From Lentibacillus populi (lineage in GTDB: Bacteria > Bacillota > Bacilli > Bacillales > Amphibacillaceae), in assembly GCA_014642895.1 (NCBI GenBank), contig BMJD01000002.1, positions 186,001 through 250,000 on the forward strand: 64,000 bases of DNA, in the 5' to 3' direction. Below are positions 1 to 7,372 of the stretch, one piece after another. The notes beneath the pieces were generated by a model. The model ran no database searches. It was not told the DNA's origin and was given only the letters and a program-made list of their open reading frames with translations. Every line of letters starts with the position of its first letter. Position 1 is the first letter of the stretch. A program made the translations under genes and the position numbers.

Positions 1-1622
1 TGGCAATGGCTGAAGCGCATCTCGCCGCTACCTATAATAGGGATAACTACTCGGTTATCGATCATTATACATACGCTCTAATTAGTGATGGTGATCTGAT
101 GGAAGGTATTTCCCATGAAGCCGCTTCACTCGCTGGGCATCTCCGGTTAGGAAAATTAATCGCGCTATATGATTCAAACGATATTTCCCTTGACGGGGAG
201 CTGAACCGCTCATTTTCCGATAATACAGAAGAACGCTTTAAAGCATACGGATGGCAGGTCATCAGGGTTGAGGATGGCAATGACGTAAATGCGTTACGTA
301 AAGCGATTAAACAAGCAAAAGAAAATACCGAACAGCCGACATTAATCGAAATCAAAACGATTATCGGCTATGGGTCACCGAACAAATCAAACTCAAGCGC
401 ATCACACGGTGCCCCACTAGGTGCGGATGAAGTAAAATTGACCAAGGAATATTATAAATGGGAGCATGAAGATTTTAATGTTCCAGATGAAGTATATGCT
501 GATTTTAACAAAAAAATCGGCAAAAAAGGTGCTGAAGCGGAGCAGGCTTGGAATGAACTGTTCACAGCATACAAGGAAAAATATCCTGAATTAGCAGATG
601 AACTGGAACGTGCTATAAAAGGGGAATTGCCTGCAGACTGGGATAAAGAACTTCCAGTGTATGAACCCGAAAAAGATAAACTGGCAACAAGAGCTTCTTC
701 CGGTGAAGTATTAAATGCAATTGCGAAAGCCGTACCATATTTCTTTGGCGGAAGTGCTGACCTGGCAGGTTCAAACAAAACCACGTTAAAAAATGAAGAT
801 GACTTTTCCCGTAACAATTATGCTGGCCGCAACATTTGGTTTGGTGTTCGTGAACACGCCATGGCAGCAGCACTAAATGGAATGGCATTACACGGCGGAT
901 TAAAAGTATATGCTGGTACATTCTTTGTATTCAGTGATTATTTACGACCTGCTGTACGATTGTCATCCATTATGAAAACGCCGGTAACATATGTATTTAC
1001 GCACGATTCGATTGCGGTTGGCGAAGATGGTCCGACACATGAACCGATTGAACAATTAGCAGCAATGCGGGCAATGCCGGGACTTTCCCTGATTCGTCCT
1101 GCCGATGGAAACGAGACACAAGCAGCATGGCGCATATCCTTGGAATCAAAGGACAAGCCAACAGCACTCGTGTTAACCAGACAAGGGTTACCAACATTAG
1201 AGGGCACAAAAGAAAACGCCTATGAAGGGGTTAGAAAAGGTGCATATGTTATTAGCAAGTCAGCAAAAGACGTTCCAGATGCGTTATTACTTGCAACTGG
1301 TTCCGAAGTGCAATTAGCTATTGGAGCTAAAAAGGCCCTACAAGAAAAAGGCATTGATGTAAGTGTTGTCAGCATGCCGTCATGGGATCGGTTTAACGAG
1401 CAGGATGAAGCATACAAAAATGAAGTTCTGCCAGCAAATGTTAAAGCCCGAGTAGGAATTGAGATGGCCGCTTCATTTGGGTGGGAGCGTTATGTTGGTG
1501 ACAATGGTACGATAATTGGTATTGATCGATTTGGCGCTTCTGCAAAAGGTGAAAAAGTTATTGAGGAATACGGGTTTACAGTAGAAAATGTTGTTGCAGA
1601 GGTTGAAAAGTTAATAAAATAA
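1..1622 (+). CDS. tkt: Transketolase, 5'-truncated by the window edge
   Basis: Thiamine-diphosphate enzyme of the non-oxidative pentose phosphate pathway that transfers two-carbon ketol units between sugar phosphates in the cytosol. The frame is open to the left edge, and the methionine at base 6 is internal. About 539 residues are present, and full-length transketolases have about 665, so roughly the first 125 are missing. Visible landmarks are the ThDP-binding stretch SDGDLMEGISHEA, the pyrimidine-domain segments GSADLAGSNKT and FGVREHAMAAALNGM, and the substrate-site segment HDSIAVGEDGPTHEP. It is followed by a strong hairpin terminator and then sirA, which is the B. subtilis order. Identification is secure. 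Confidence 0.97.
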   Translation, partial: AMAEAHLAATYNRDNYSVIDHYTYALISDGDLMEGISHEAASLAGHLRLGKLIALYDSNDISLDGELNRSFSDNTEERFKAYGWQVIRVEDGNDVNALRKAIKQAKENTEQPTLIEIKTIIGYGSPNKSNSSASHGAPLGADEVKLTKEYYKWEHEDFNVPDEVYADFNKKIGKKGAEAEQAWNELFTAYKEKYPELADELERAIKGELPADWDKELPVYEPEKDKLATRASSGEVLNAIAKAVPYFFGGSADLAGSNKTTLKNEDDFSRNNYAGRNIWFGVREHAMAAALNGMALHGGLKVYAGTFFVFSDYLRPAVRLSSIMKTPVTYVFTHDSIAVGEDGPTHEPIEQLAAMRAMPGLSLIRPADGNETQAAWRISLESKDKPTALVLTRQGLPTLEGTKENAYEGVRKGAYVISKSAKDVPDALLLATGSEVQLAIGAKKALQEKGIDVSVVSMPSWDRFNEQDEAYKNEVLPANVKARVGIEMAASFGWERYVGDNGTIIGIDRFGASAKGEKVIEEYGFTVENVVAEVEKLIK

Positions 1623-1628
1623 TAAATG

Positions 1629-1668
1629 AAAACGGGTGGCTCACTAACTGTGGGGCGCCCGTTTTACT
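1629..1668 (+). terminator. Rho-independent terminator of tkt
   Basis: A ten-base-pair stem (AAAACGGGTG with CGCCCGTTTT, one G-U pair) begins seven bases after the tkt stop and ends in a short T run. Confidence 0.85.
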
Positions 1669-1740
1669 ATTCAGTTCTCTTTTATCCCGCCTCACCGTTC
1701 ATTAGACCCCTGCTTCAAGCCTTGAAAAATATAGAAGGAT

Positions 1741-1850
1741 AGATAGCTGAGTAGCACCATCCGTAACGATCCGATTCGTTCAACTCAGTAGGGAGGATGG
1801 GATCCCCCGTTGAATGAAGTTCTACTTTATTCAACGGGCTGTACTTTTGT
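1741..1850 (+). ncRNA. Candidate structured RNA between tkt and sirA
   Basis: This is non-coding sequence with nested and crossing complementarity. CTGAGT (1747-1752) pairs with ACTCAG (1783-1788) and encloses the small hairpin AACGA/TCGTT (1765-1780). CCATCC (1757-1762), inside that loop, is complementary to GGATGG (1795-1800) outside it, which would form a pseudoknot. A long stem-loop (1806-1838) followed by CTGTACTTTTGTTTG could be its terminator. I do not recognise an Rfam family, and I see no convincing promoter. It could be a small RNA or a leader element of sirA. Structure is seen, function is unknown. Confidence 0.4.
1806..1850 (+). terminator. Terminator-like hairpin downstream of the RNA candidate
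   Basis: CCCGTTGAATGAAG (1806-1819) pairs with CTTTATTCAACGGG (1825-1838), a 14-bp stem with one wobble pair, followed by a T-rich tract. Confidence 0.65.
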
Positions 1851-1855
1851 TTGTA

Positions 1856-1864
1856 ATCGACAAA
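1856..1864 (-). promoter_or_regulatory. Possible Spo0A box upstream of sirA
   Basis: ATCGACAAA differs at one position from TTCGACAAA, the reverse form of the Spo0A box (TTTGTCGAA). It lies about 50 bp upstream of a TATAAT -10 element (1915-1920) that precedes sirA. B. subtilis sirA is known to be turned on by Spo0A~P, so the site is plausible. No good -35 is spaced correctly from the -10, which is what an activated promoter might show. A single short match is weak evidence. Confidence 0.4.
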
Positions 1865-1945
1865 ACTAGTAGGATTTCGCATCAGGAAATGACATAATTT
1901 TTAACTGGAATACGTATAATAGAGTTAAAAGGGGAGGGGTTTTCG

Positions 1946-2401
1946 GTGGGGAATTATTCTATCTATTGGGTAAAGGAAGAATTTGCGTATCGGTATTTCC
2001 ATAAAAGTGGAATATTATATCGTTTTTTAAAAGAATATCAAAATAATCCGGAGAGAACGGACCTCAAAAATCAGTTTAAGTTTATTACCAATACATTTTC
2101 AACTAGTGCTTTGATAACCCACATTAAAAATAACGAGAAAAACAGACGTAATGTAACAATTGATGGCAACTATCTCGAAATGCGAAACGAAGACACGCAA
2201 GCTATCTCTTTACATATCCACGAAAAACAGATAAACTTTCGTTGTGAAATGTTGCATGATGCCGAAATGTTGTTGTTTCCAGCACTACGATCATTTCAGC
2301 CATTTCTCTTTATTATGAGAAATGACGTCGATAACTATGGTTGGATCTCGCCGGTTTCAAAGGAAAGAGCATATTTGCATGGACAAGTATTGTATTCTTA
2401 A
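1946..2401 (+). CDS. sirA: Sporulation inhibitor of replication SirA
   Basis: SirA (YneE) binds domain I of DnaA and blocks new rounds of chromosome replication once a cell commits to sporulation. The 151-residue product is close in length to the B. subtilis protein, and its opening MGNYSIYWVKEEFAYRYFHK is characteristic. The GTG start is chosen because GGGGAGGGG lies just upstream. It sits between tkt and yneF as in B. subtilis. A TATAAT element and a possible Spo0A box upstream fit control by the sporulation phosphorelay. Confidence 0.93.
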   Translation: MGNYSIYWVKEEFAYRYFHKSGILYRFLKEYQNNPERTDLKNQFKFITNTFSTSALITHIKNNEKNRRNVTIDGNYLEMRNEDTQAISLHIHEKQINFRCEMLHDAEMLLFPALRSFQPFLFIMRNDVDNYGWISPVSKERAYLHGQVLYS

Positions 2402-2451
2402 CATTGATTTACTATACTGTATGAGAGACAACATGAAGGAGGAAAGCTTGC

Positions 2452-2670
2452 ATGGCTACGATTTGGGTCGTATTAATAGCTATTATTGCCTTGATTGCTG
2501 GTGTCGCTCTCGGATTTTTTATCGCCAGAAAATATATGATGAATTATCTAAAGAAGAACCCACCAATTAATGAGCAAATGCTTCGGACTTTAATGATGCA
2601 AATGGGTCAAAAACCATCACAGAAAAAAATCAATCAAATGATGCGTGCAATGAACAATCAGCAAAAGTAA
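2452..2670 (+). CDS. yneF: YneF family small membrane protein (UPF0154)
   Basis: A 72-residue protein with one N-terminal membrane segment (residues 4-23, rich in I, A, V and L) followed by the basic conserved cytoplasmic part [20 protein letters not shown] and repeated Met-Gln motifs ([21 protein letters not shown]). The start has a strong ribosome site (AAGGAGG). This is a conserved Firmicute family of unknown function. It forms a short unit after sirA and is followed by a strong terminator. Confidence 0.93.
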   Translation: MATIWVVLIAIIALIAGVALGFFIARKYMMNYLKKNPPINEQMLRTLMMQMGQKPSQKKINQMMRAMNNQQK

Positions 2671-2714
2671 TCAGCAATCATCATATATTGTCAGAATGGA
2701 TTAGCATCATACAT

Positions 2715-2755
2715 AATACCCCTTAGTACCTGTTGGTAGTAAGGGGTATTTTAAA
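2715..2755 (+). terminator. Terminator after yneF
   Basis: AATACCCCTTAGTACC pairs with GGTAGTAAGGGGTATT around a short loop, with one mismatch in 16 bp, then TTTAAAATTTT. Confidence 0.85.
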
Positions 2756-2904
2756 ATTTTGGTCATTCCGATCACAAGCGATCAAATTCAGCCCTTGCTA
2801 CTCCGTTTCCAAAAGGTTTGGATAATTGTCAAATTCATTTTCTTCGATTAGCTGCATAATTTGTTAAAATAGAGAGAGCAAATGGTTTTCTTAGGAGGAT
2901 TTTT

Positions 2905-3609
2905 ATGTCTGAAATAAATATTTTTATTGCATTTGGCGCGGGTTTTTTATCCTTTATTTCACCTTGTGTACTTCCGCTTTATCCTGCTTTTTTATCGTAT
3001 ATAACCGGCATGAGTGTGTCCGATTTAAAAGATGACAGCAGGAAATTTAATAAAAAAAGCATGTTACATACGGTTTTCTTTTTGGTTGGATTTTCCTGTA
3101 TTTATATCATGATGGGTTTTACTTCTTCTATCCTGTCCGAGTTCTTAAGAACCTATCAGGAGGTCATCCGGCAAATTGGCGCCATCTTAATTATCTTTTT
3201 TGGACTTGTTATTGTCGGCGTACTGAATTTTAAATTTCTGATGAAGGATAAGAAAATCACTTTTAAGAATCGTCCAGCTGGATACATTGGTTCCTTTATC
3301 ATTGGCTTGGCCTTTTCCTTGGGATGGACACCTTGTATGGGACCAATTTTAATGATAGTTCTTTCCTTGACAGCACAGAATCCTGACATAGGTATCGTGA
3401 TGATGGTTAGCTATATATTAGGTTTTTCCCTGCCGTTTCTGATATTATCATTTTTCATTGGGAAACTTAACTGGATTAAGCGGCATAGTGTTATCCTTGT
3501 GAAAATTGGCGGATCCATCATGATCTTGATGGGGATCGCACTGTTTTTCGATTGGATGACGCAATTAACGTCGTTTTTATCCGGCTGGTTAAATTTCAAA
3601 GGGTTTTAG
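2905..3609 (+). CDS. ccdA: Cytochrome c biogenesis protein CcdA
   Basis: Membrane thiol-disulfide transporter that carries reducing equivalents from cytosolic thioredoxin to extracytoplasmic partners. In Bacillus it supports cytochrome c maturation (via ResA) and spore formation (via StoA). The 234-residue protein has six hydrophobic segments and the two conserved cysteines in FISPCVLPLYP (Cys21) and GWTPCMGPI (about Cys144), each flanked by prolines as in the DsbD/CcdA family. The ribosome site is TAGGAGG. It heads the cluster ccdA, mrpB-like, yneI, ccdC. The thioredoxin-fold protein at 10245 is a likely partner. Confidence 0.95.
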   Translation: MSEINIFIAFGAGFLSFISPCVLPLYPAFLSYITGMSVSDLKDDSRKFNKKSMLHTVFFLVGFSCIYIMMGFTSSILSEFLRTYQEVIRQIGAILIIFFGLVIVGVLNFKFLMKDKKITFKNRPAGYIGSFIIGLAFSLGWTPCMGPILMIVLSLTAQNPDIGIVMMVSYILGFSLPFLILSFFIGKLNWIKRHSVILVKIGGSIMILMGIALFFDWMTQLTSFLSGWLNFKGF

Positions 3610-3675
3610 AATAGATTTTCCGATATGGTTGTATTATGATGTACCTATATATGTTTTTAAAAGGGGCCGTATTAC

Positions 3676-4146
3676 ATGTTTAAACCGAATGATCTCATAT
3701 TGCGTACAACAACATCATTAATTGCATTTATTTTATTAGGATTTGCCGTTTATTTATTGCTTGCAGGTCATAATTCACCTGGCGGGGGCTTTGTTGGTGG
3801 CCTGATGACTGCCTCAGCAATTGTTCTGATGAATATGGCGTATGGAATGGAAACGGTAAATAAAATCTTACCGATTAATTACCGGACTCTGATTCCAATC
3901 GGATTACTAATTGCCGTAGCAACTGGAATCGGCTCATTTGTTTTTGATGTACCTTTCTTATCACATACATTCGGACACTTTACATTGCCAATTTTTGGTG
4001 AAGTAGAACTTGCAACGGCAATGCTTTTTGATCTTGGTGTTTATGTGACTGTATTGGGGGTAACCATGACAATTATTCTAACCATCGCAAATGATCAAGA
4101 AGATGGGCTGGAGGGGAACGAGATTGGCGAGGATTCTGATAGTTGA
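3676..4146 (+). CDS. MnhB/MrpB-domain membrane protein, orphan
   Basis: A 156-residue, four-segment membrane protein resembling subunit B of the multi-subunit Na+/H+ antiporter Mrp/Mnh. The hallmark LLAGHNSPGGGFVGGL (about residues 28-43) and the segment PIFGEVELATAMLFDLGVYVTVLGV are typical of the MnhB domain. Real Mrp complexes need six or seven subunits encoded together, and none of the others is here. It is placed between ccdA and the yneI response regulator, where B. subtilis has no such gene. Its last 23 bases overlap yneI, suggesting co-translation. It could serve another respiratory or ion-handling complex, or partner with an mrp operon elsewhere. Confidence 0.88.
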   Translation: MFKPNDLILRTTTSLIAFILLGFAVYLLLAGHNSPGGGFVGGLMTASAIVLMNMAYGMETVNKILPINYRTLIPIGLLIAVATGIGSFVFDVPFLSHTFGHFTLPIFGEVELATAMLFDLGVYVTVLGVTMTIILTIANDQEDGLEGNEIGEDSDS

Positions 4147-4519
4147 TGATGCAGCATTTATGCGGGTTACATTAGCATCCATTTTTAAAAGAGAAAATCA
4201 TGAAATTGTTGGCGAGGCAAAGGATGGAAATGAAGCAATTGAACTGTATAAGAGAACAAATCCTGATTTAGTGACAATGGACATTACCATGCCTGTAATG
4301 AACGGTATAGATGCGATGAAAGAAATTATCAAGTATGATGAACATGCAAAAATCATCGTATGTTCCGCGATGGGTCAGCAAAAGGTTGTTACCCGTGCAA
4401 TTGAAATCGGGGCAAAGGATTTTATTGTGAAGCCGTTTGATGAGAATCGTGTCCTGGAAACAATAGATCGTGTATTACATAAAATGAAGCGGGCTGGTAG
4501 TCATCCAAGAAAGAGTTGA
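4124..4519 (+). CDS. yneI: CheY-like single-domain response regulator YneI
   Basis: A 131-residue receiver domain with no output domain. Visible are the acidic pocket (ILIVDDAAFMR), the phospho-acceptor Asp in LVTMDITMPVMNG, the Ser/Thr position in IIVCSAMG and the Lys in FIVKPFDENRV. A TTG start at 4124 is preferred over the upstream in-frame ATG because GGAGGGG lies seven bases before it and because it gives the family N-terminus MARILIVDDA. It overlaps the end of the mrpB-like gene and is followed closely by ccdC. Its kinase and target are unknown. Confidence 0.92.
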   Translation: MARILIVDDAAFMRVTLASIFKRENHEIVGEAKDGNEAIELYKRTNPDLVTMDITMPVMNGIDAMKEIIKYDEHAKIIVCSAMGQQKVVTRAIEIGAKDFIVKPFDENRVLETIDRVLHKMKRAGSHPRKS

Positions 4520-4525
4520 TGAAAC

Positions 4526-4996
4526 ATGTTTTGGGTTATTGCAAGTACGGTAGTTGCTTTTTTTATGGCTACCACCATGATTTTTGTTCGATTAAAGGCT
4601 GCAAAAAAACCGGCTTCGGTAAAGAAAATCATTTTACCGCCGTTATTTATGAGTACCGGTGCATGTATGTTTTTTGTGCCTGAATTTCGTGTTGCCTGGA
4701 CACAAGTTTTAGAGGCATTTTTTGTGGGAGTATTTTTTTCCATATTTCTTATTAAAACATCAAAATTTGAAATAAAGGACAATGACATTTATTTGATTCC
4801 GTCAAAATCATTTGTGTTTATTTTATTCGGTTTACTCCTTGTACGAATTATCATTAAGCTGATTATTGGCAGTACGATTTCATTGGGTGAAACGAGTGGA
4901 ATGTTCTTTTTACTTGCGTTTGGCATGATTTTATCATGGAGACTAGCCATGTTATACAAATACAAGAAATTGGAAAAGGAATTAAAAATATCATAG
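4526..4996 (+). CDS. ccdC: Cytochrome c biogenesis protein CcdC (YneJ)
   Basis: A 156-residue membrane protein with about four hydrophobic helices, matching the CcdC/YneJ family (LPPLFMSTGACMFFVPEFRV and a C-terminal Lys-rich tail). The gene follows yneI after six bases with only a weak ribosome site, consistent with translational coupling. In B. subtilis the ccdA-yneI-ccdC order is the same, although CcdC was not shown to be essential for cytochrome c synthesis there. Confidence 0.9.
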   Translation: MFWVIASTVVAFFMATTMIFVRLKAAKKPASVKKIILPPLFMSTGACMFFVPEFRVAWTQVLEAFFVGVFFSIFLIKTSKFEIKDNDIYLIPSKSFVFILFGLLLVRIIIKLIIGSTISLGETSGMFFLLAFGMILSWRLAMLYKYKKLEKELKIS

Positions 4997-5005
4997 TGTA
5001 TAAGG

Positions 5006-5036
5006 AAACGCCCGTATTACTGCGGGCGTTTTTGTT
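5006..5036. terminator. Bidirectional terminator between ccdC and yneK
   Basis: AAACGCCCG (5006-5014) pairs with CGGGCGTTT (5023-5031). T runs on the plus side and A-rich sequence on the other let it serve both convergent genes. It lies partly inside the 3' end of yneK. Confidence 0.8.
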
Positions 5037-5502
5037 TTAATTTTTGTTTTACTTTGTATTTGTACGTTCCCGGTGAAAGCTGAAATAAAGGTTCATAAGG
5101 CGTAATATCGATTTCTTTTTCGCGCAGTTTTTTCCTTAAAAACTTGTGATCACGTTTTGGCGTAGCAATGATATAACCTTCAATAAGCACGTCCTGCGTT
5201 ATTTTCTTACTCTGTTTCCTGAGTGCGACTTCGCCAATCTTACTGGCAATTGATTGTCTGGCTACATCGCGGAACAATTCAGGGACAGGAGATACTAATT
5301 CTTCTAATAACTTTTTTTCGCTGTCGCCCCACATATCTTTCGTTTTCTCCATGTAATATTCTTCCCAGTCCATGGTTGATTTGCCATCTTCCTTAGGCAA
5401 TCGTTTTAAAAATTTACGGAACATAAAGAAGCCGCCGATTGACATGAGTGTTATGAGCAGGATCCCCCATATGATAATGAAATAATCCATTAAGATCGAC
5501 AT
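5017..5502 (-). CDS. yneK: YneK family protein (DUF2621)
   Basis: A 161-residue protein with one N-terminal membrane segment (about residues 6-29, YFIIIWGILLITLMSIGGFF) and a charged cytoplasmic domain that includes TMDWEEYYMEKTKDMW, the recognisable DUF2621 signature, and a basic tail (KVKQKLKQKRPQ). It is convergent with ccdC, as in B. subtilis. The function of the family is unknown. Sporulation involvement is often presumed from the neighbourhood, but nothing here proves it. Confidence 0.88.
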   Translation of the reverse strand: MSILMDYFIIIWGILLITLMSIGGFFMFRKFLKRLPKEDGKSTMDWEEYYMEKTKDMWGDSEKKLLEELVSPVPELFRDVARQSIASKIGEVALRKQSKKITQDVLIEGYIIATPKRDHKFLRKKLREKEIDITPYEPLFQLSPGTYKYKVKQKLKQKRPQ

Positions 5503-5721
5503 AATTTCACCTATTTTCTCCTGATTTTATCGATAAATCAATTATGTAAAGAGTTCTAAAGATTTATTTTTTTCGCTTTTTATAGTAAGATACAAATACT
5601 TGATGCTTTTATTCGTGTGAATCAAGATTACAACTCACTCTTAATTATAATAGGAGTTTACCACACAAACAAGTATCATAATTGTATACGATAATACATA
5701 TAAGTAGATTTAGAGGGATAA

Positions 5722-6897
5722 ATGTTGGATTTTGCAAAAAAGGGGGCAATGGTATTGAGGCAAAAATTAAATGTGGATAAAAAATCAGGTGATAAAGCGA
5801 ATACGCAAAATCAAACGCAATGCAAGTCTGCGGGAAATGATAACTTCATTTTTCACGATGCGACAACTCTCCCAGGAGTTATGGTTGATTGGAGTGAAGA
5901 AAACCGAAGTGATGTTATTACAATCTGGGATCGTAACGGGAAGGTCTGCTTTGTATCAAAGTCTGTGGAACGTTTGCTGGGGTACAAAACGATGGAGCTT
6001 AAAGGAACACAGTGGTACGAAAAAATTTTACCGGAAGATGCCGCATATATGGAAGAACAGCTTAAGGGTACGGAACAAACCGGACAAATTTTCAACATCA
6101 ATATTCGGGATAAGGATGGTAAATATATATGGTCAGAATGTAAAGTGGAAAGGATAAAGGACGAAACCGGAAACGTTTATTATATTTCGGCATTACGGGA
6201 TATTTCAGACAAAAAAGAGATGGAAGAGATGATGATCCGTTCGGAAAAAATGTCAATTGCTGGACAATTGGCAGCAGGGGTCGCCCATGAAATCCGTAAT
6301 CCATTAACATCTCTAAAAGGGTTTATTCAATTGTTGCAAGCAGGTGTTGATCGGAAAAAAGAATATTATAAAATTATGATTGATGAAATTGAAAAAATGG
6401 AAACTATTACATCCGAGCTTTTATTTATCTCAAAACCGATGACCGATAATAAACAAAAGGAATCGATAGCAGAAATGATTCGGGATGTTACCGAATTATT
6501 AAAGCCGCAAGCGAGGTTAAAGGGAATAACGTTTGAATGGGAACAATCAACCGACGTTCTCGTTCATTGCGACCGTTCGCAGATTAAACAAGTATTAATT
6601 AATTTAACTAAAAATGCCATTGAAGCAATGGAAGATGAGGGAACGATCCATATACAAGTTCATACTTCGGATCGACAAGTTGTCATTGATGTGATCGATC
6701 AGGGGCCAGGTATATCAGAGGAAATCATACATAAACTGGGAGAGCCGTTTTTCACCACGAAGCAAAATGGAACAGGACTTGGATTGATGATCACAAAGCA
6801 AATTCTGGATCGGCACAATGCCAAATTGGATATTTCCCAAAATGCAGATAAGGGAAGTACCTTCTCCATCGTATTTCAAAAGGCGGCAGATTACTAG
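5722..6897 (+). CDS. Soluble PAS-domain sensor histidine kinase, KinA/KinE-like
   Basis: A 391-residue kinase without a membrane segment. In order it has a basic polar leader (1-55), a PAS domain (about 62-115, with WDRNGKVCFVSKSVERLLGY), a PAC segment (about 125-165, ending ISALRDISDKKEMEE), a HisKA domain with the phospho-acceptor His189 in GVAHEIRNPLTSLKGF, and a HATPase domain with N box (NLTKNAIEAMEDEG), G1 (DQGPGIS) and G2 (GTGLGL). This architecture and the H-box wording match the sporulation kinases that feed Spo0F. No response-regulator gene is adjacent. B. subtilis has cotM-sspP-sspO at this position. Its signal is unknown. Confidence 0.93.
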   Translation: MLDFAKKGAMVLRQKLNVDKKSGDKANTQNQTQCKSAGNDNFIFHDATTLPGVMVDWSEENRSDVITIWDRNGKVCFVSKSVERLLGYKTMELKGTQWYEKILPEDAAYMEEQLKGTEQTGQIFNINIRDKDGKYIWSECKVERIKDETGNVYYISALRDISDKKEMEEMMIRSEKMSIAGQLAAGVAHEIRNPLTSLKGFIQLLQAGVDRKKEYYKIMIDEIEKMETITSELLFISKPMTDNKQKESIAEMIRDVTELLKPQARLKGITFEWEQSTDVLVHCDRSQIKQVLINLTKNAIEAMEDEGTIHIQVHTSDRQVVIDVIDQGPGISEEIIHKLGEPFFTTKQNGTGLGLMITKQILDRHNAKLDISQNADKGSTFSIVFQKAADY

Positions 6898-7372
6898 AGG
6901 TATAATTTGACAATTCACTATCATTTAAAAGCTATATATGTGCATGTGCAAAAGTTGCCAAATTAGCAGGCCGGCTTAGAACGCTGGGCAAGGGGCATGT
7001 TTCCTTTATCTTCTAAGGTAGGAATGTTCGGTTAAAACCCCCGCTCCCGGCGGCAACACCGAACCACACTAAATGGCAGGGCGCAGCATATACGCGGGCT
7101 GCAGGATGCAGGTCATGCCGACGTTGGTTATTGACGTGCCGGTTTTAGTCATCCTTCCTTAAACCGGGCGCTTGCGCCTTTGTTCATATCCTCGATAAGT
7201 ATTGGTTATCAATTTACATAAATATTTACTATATGCCGTACAGCTGGAAACAGTTGCTTTTTCGCACAAAAATCATTTAATATAAAGTAGATGATACATG
7301 TATTTTTGCTGTCTACTATTCTAGTTGGGGTATGGTCAGAATAGTTGACAATTTGAAAGGGGTATGGCTTAC
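6898..7372. other. Intergenic region between sensor kinase and aconitase
   Basis: A 475-bp gap. Its centre (6991-7186) is a dispersed repeat described separately. The 6936-6970 segment (GTGCATGTGCAAAAGTTGCC) resembles the left end of the short element at 32089. The right 170 bp is AT-rich and should hold the aconitase promoter, but I cannot assign -35 and -10 boxes or a CcpC site with confidence. Confidence 0.6.
6991..7186 (+). repeat. Dispersed intergenic repeat, copy A
   Basis: The reverse complement of 6991-7100 plus 7160-7186 matches 12231-12363 closely, including GAACAAAGGCGCAAGCGCCC, TGCTGCGCCCTGCC, GTGGTTCGGTGTTG, GGTTTTAACCGAACATTCCTAC and GATAAAGGAAACATGCCCCT. A middle block (7114-7158, ATGCCGACGTTGG...TAGTC..CCTTCCTT) matches 12372-12417 in the same orientation. 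The sequence is much richer in G+C than its flanks and is full of small palindromes (GGCGCTTGCGCC-type). No reading frame is preserved, so it behaves as a mobile or structured repeat rather than a gene. Confidence 0.8.

Noticed and set aside
3676-4146. Part of a complete Mrp Na+/H+ antiporter operon
   Set aside because: No mrpA, C, D, E, F or G gene flanks it; neighbours are ccdA and yneI.
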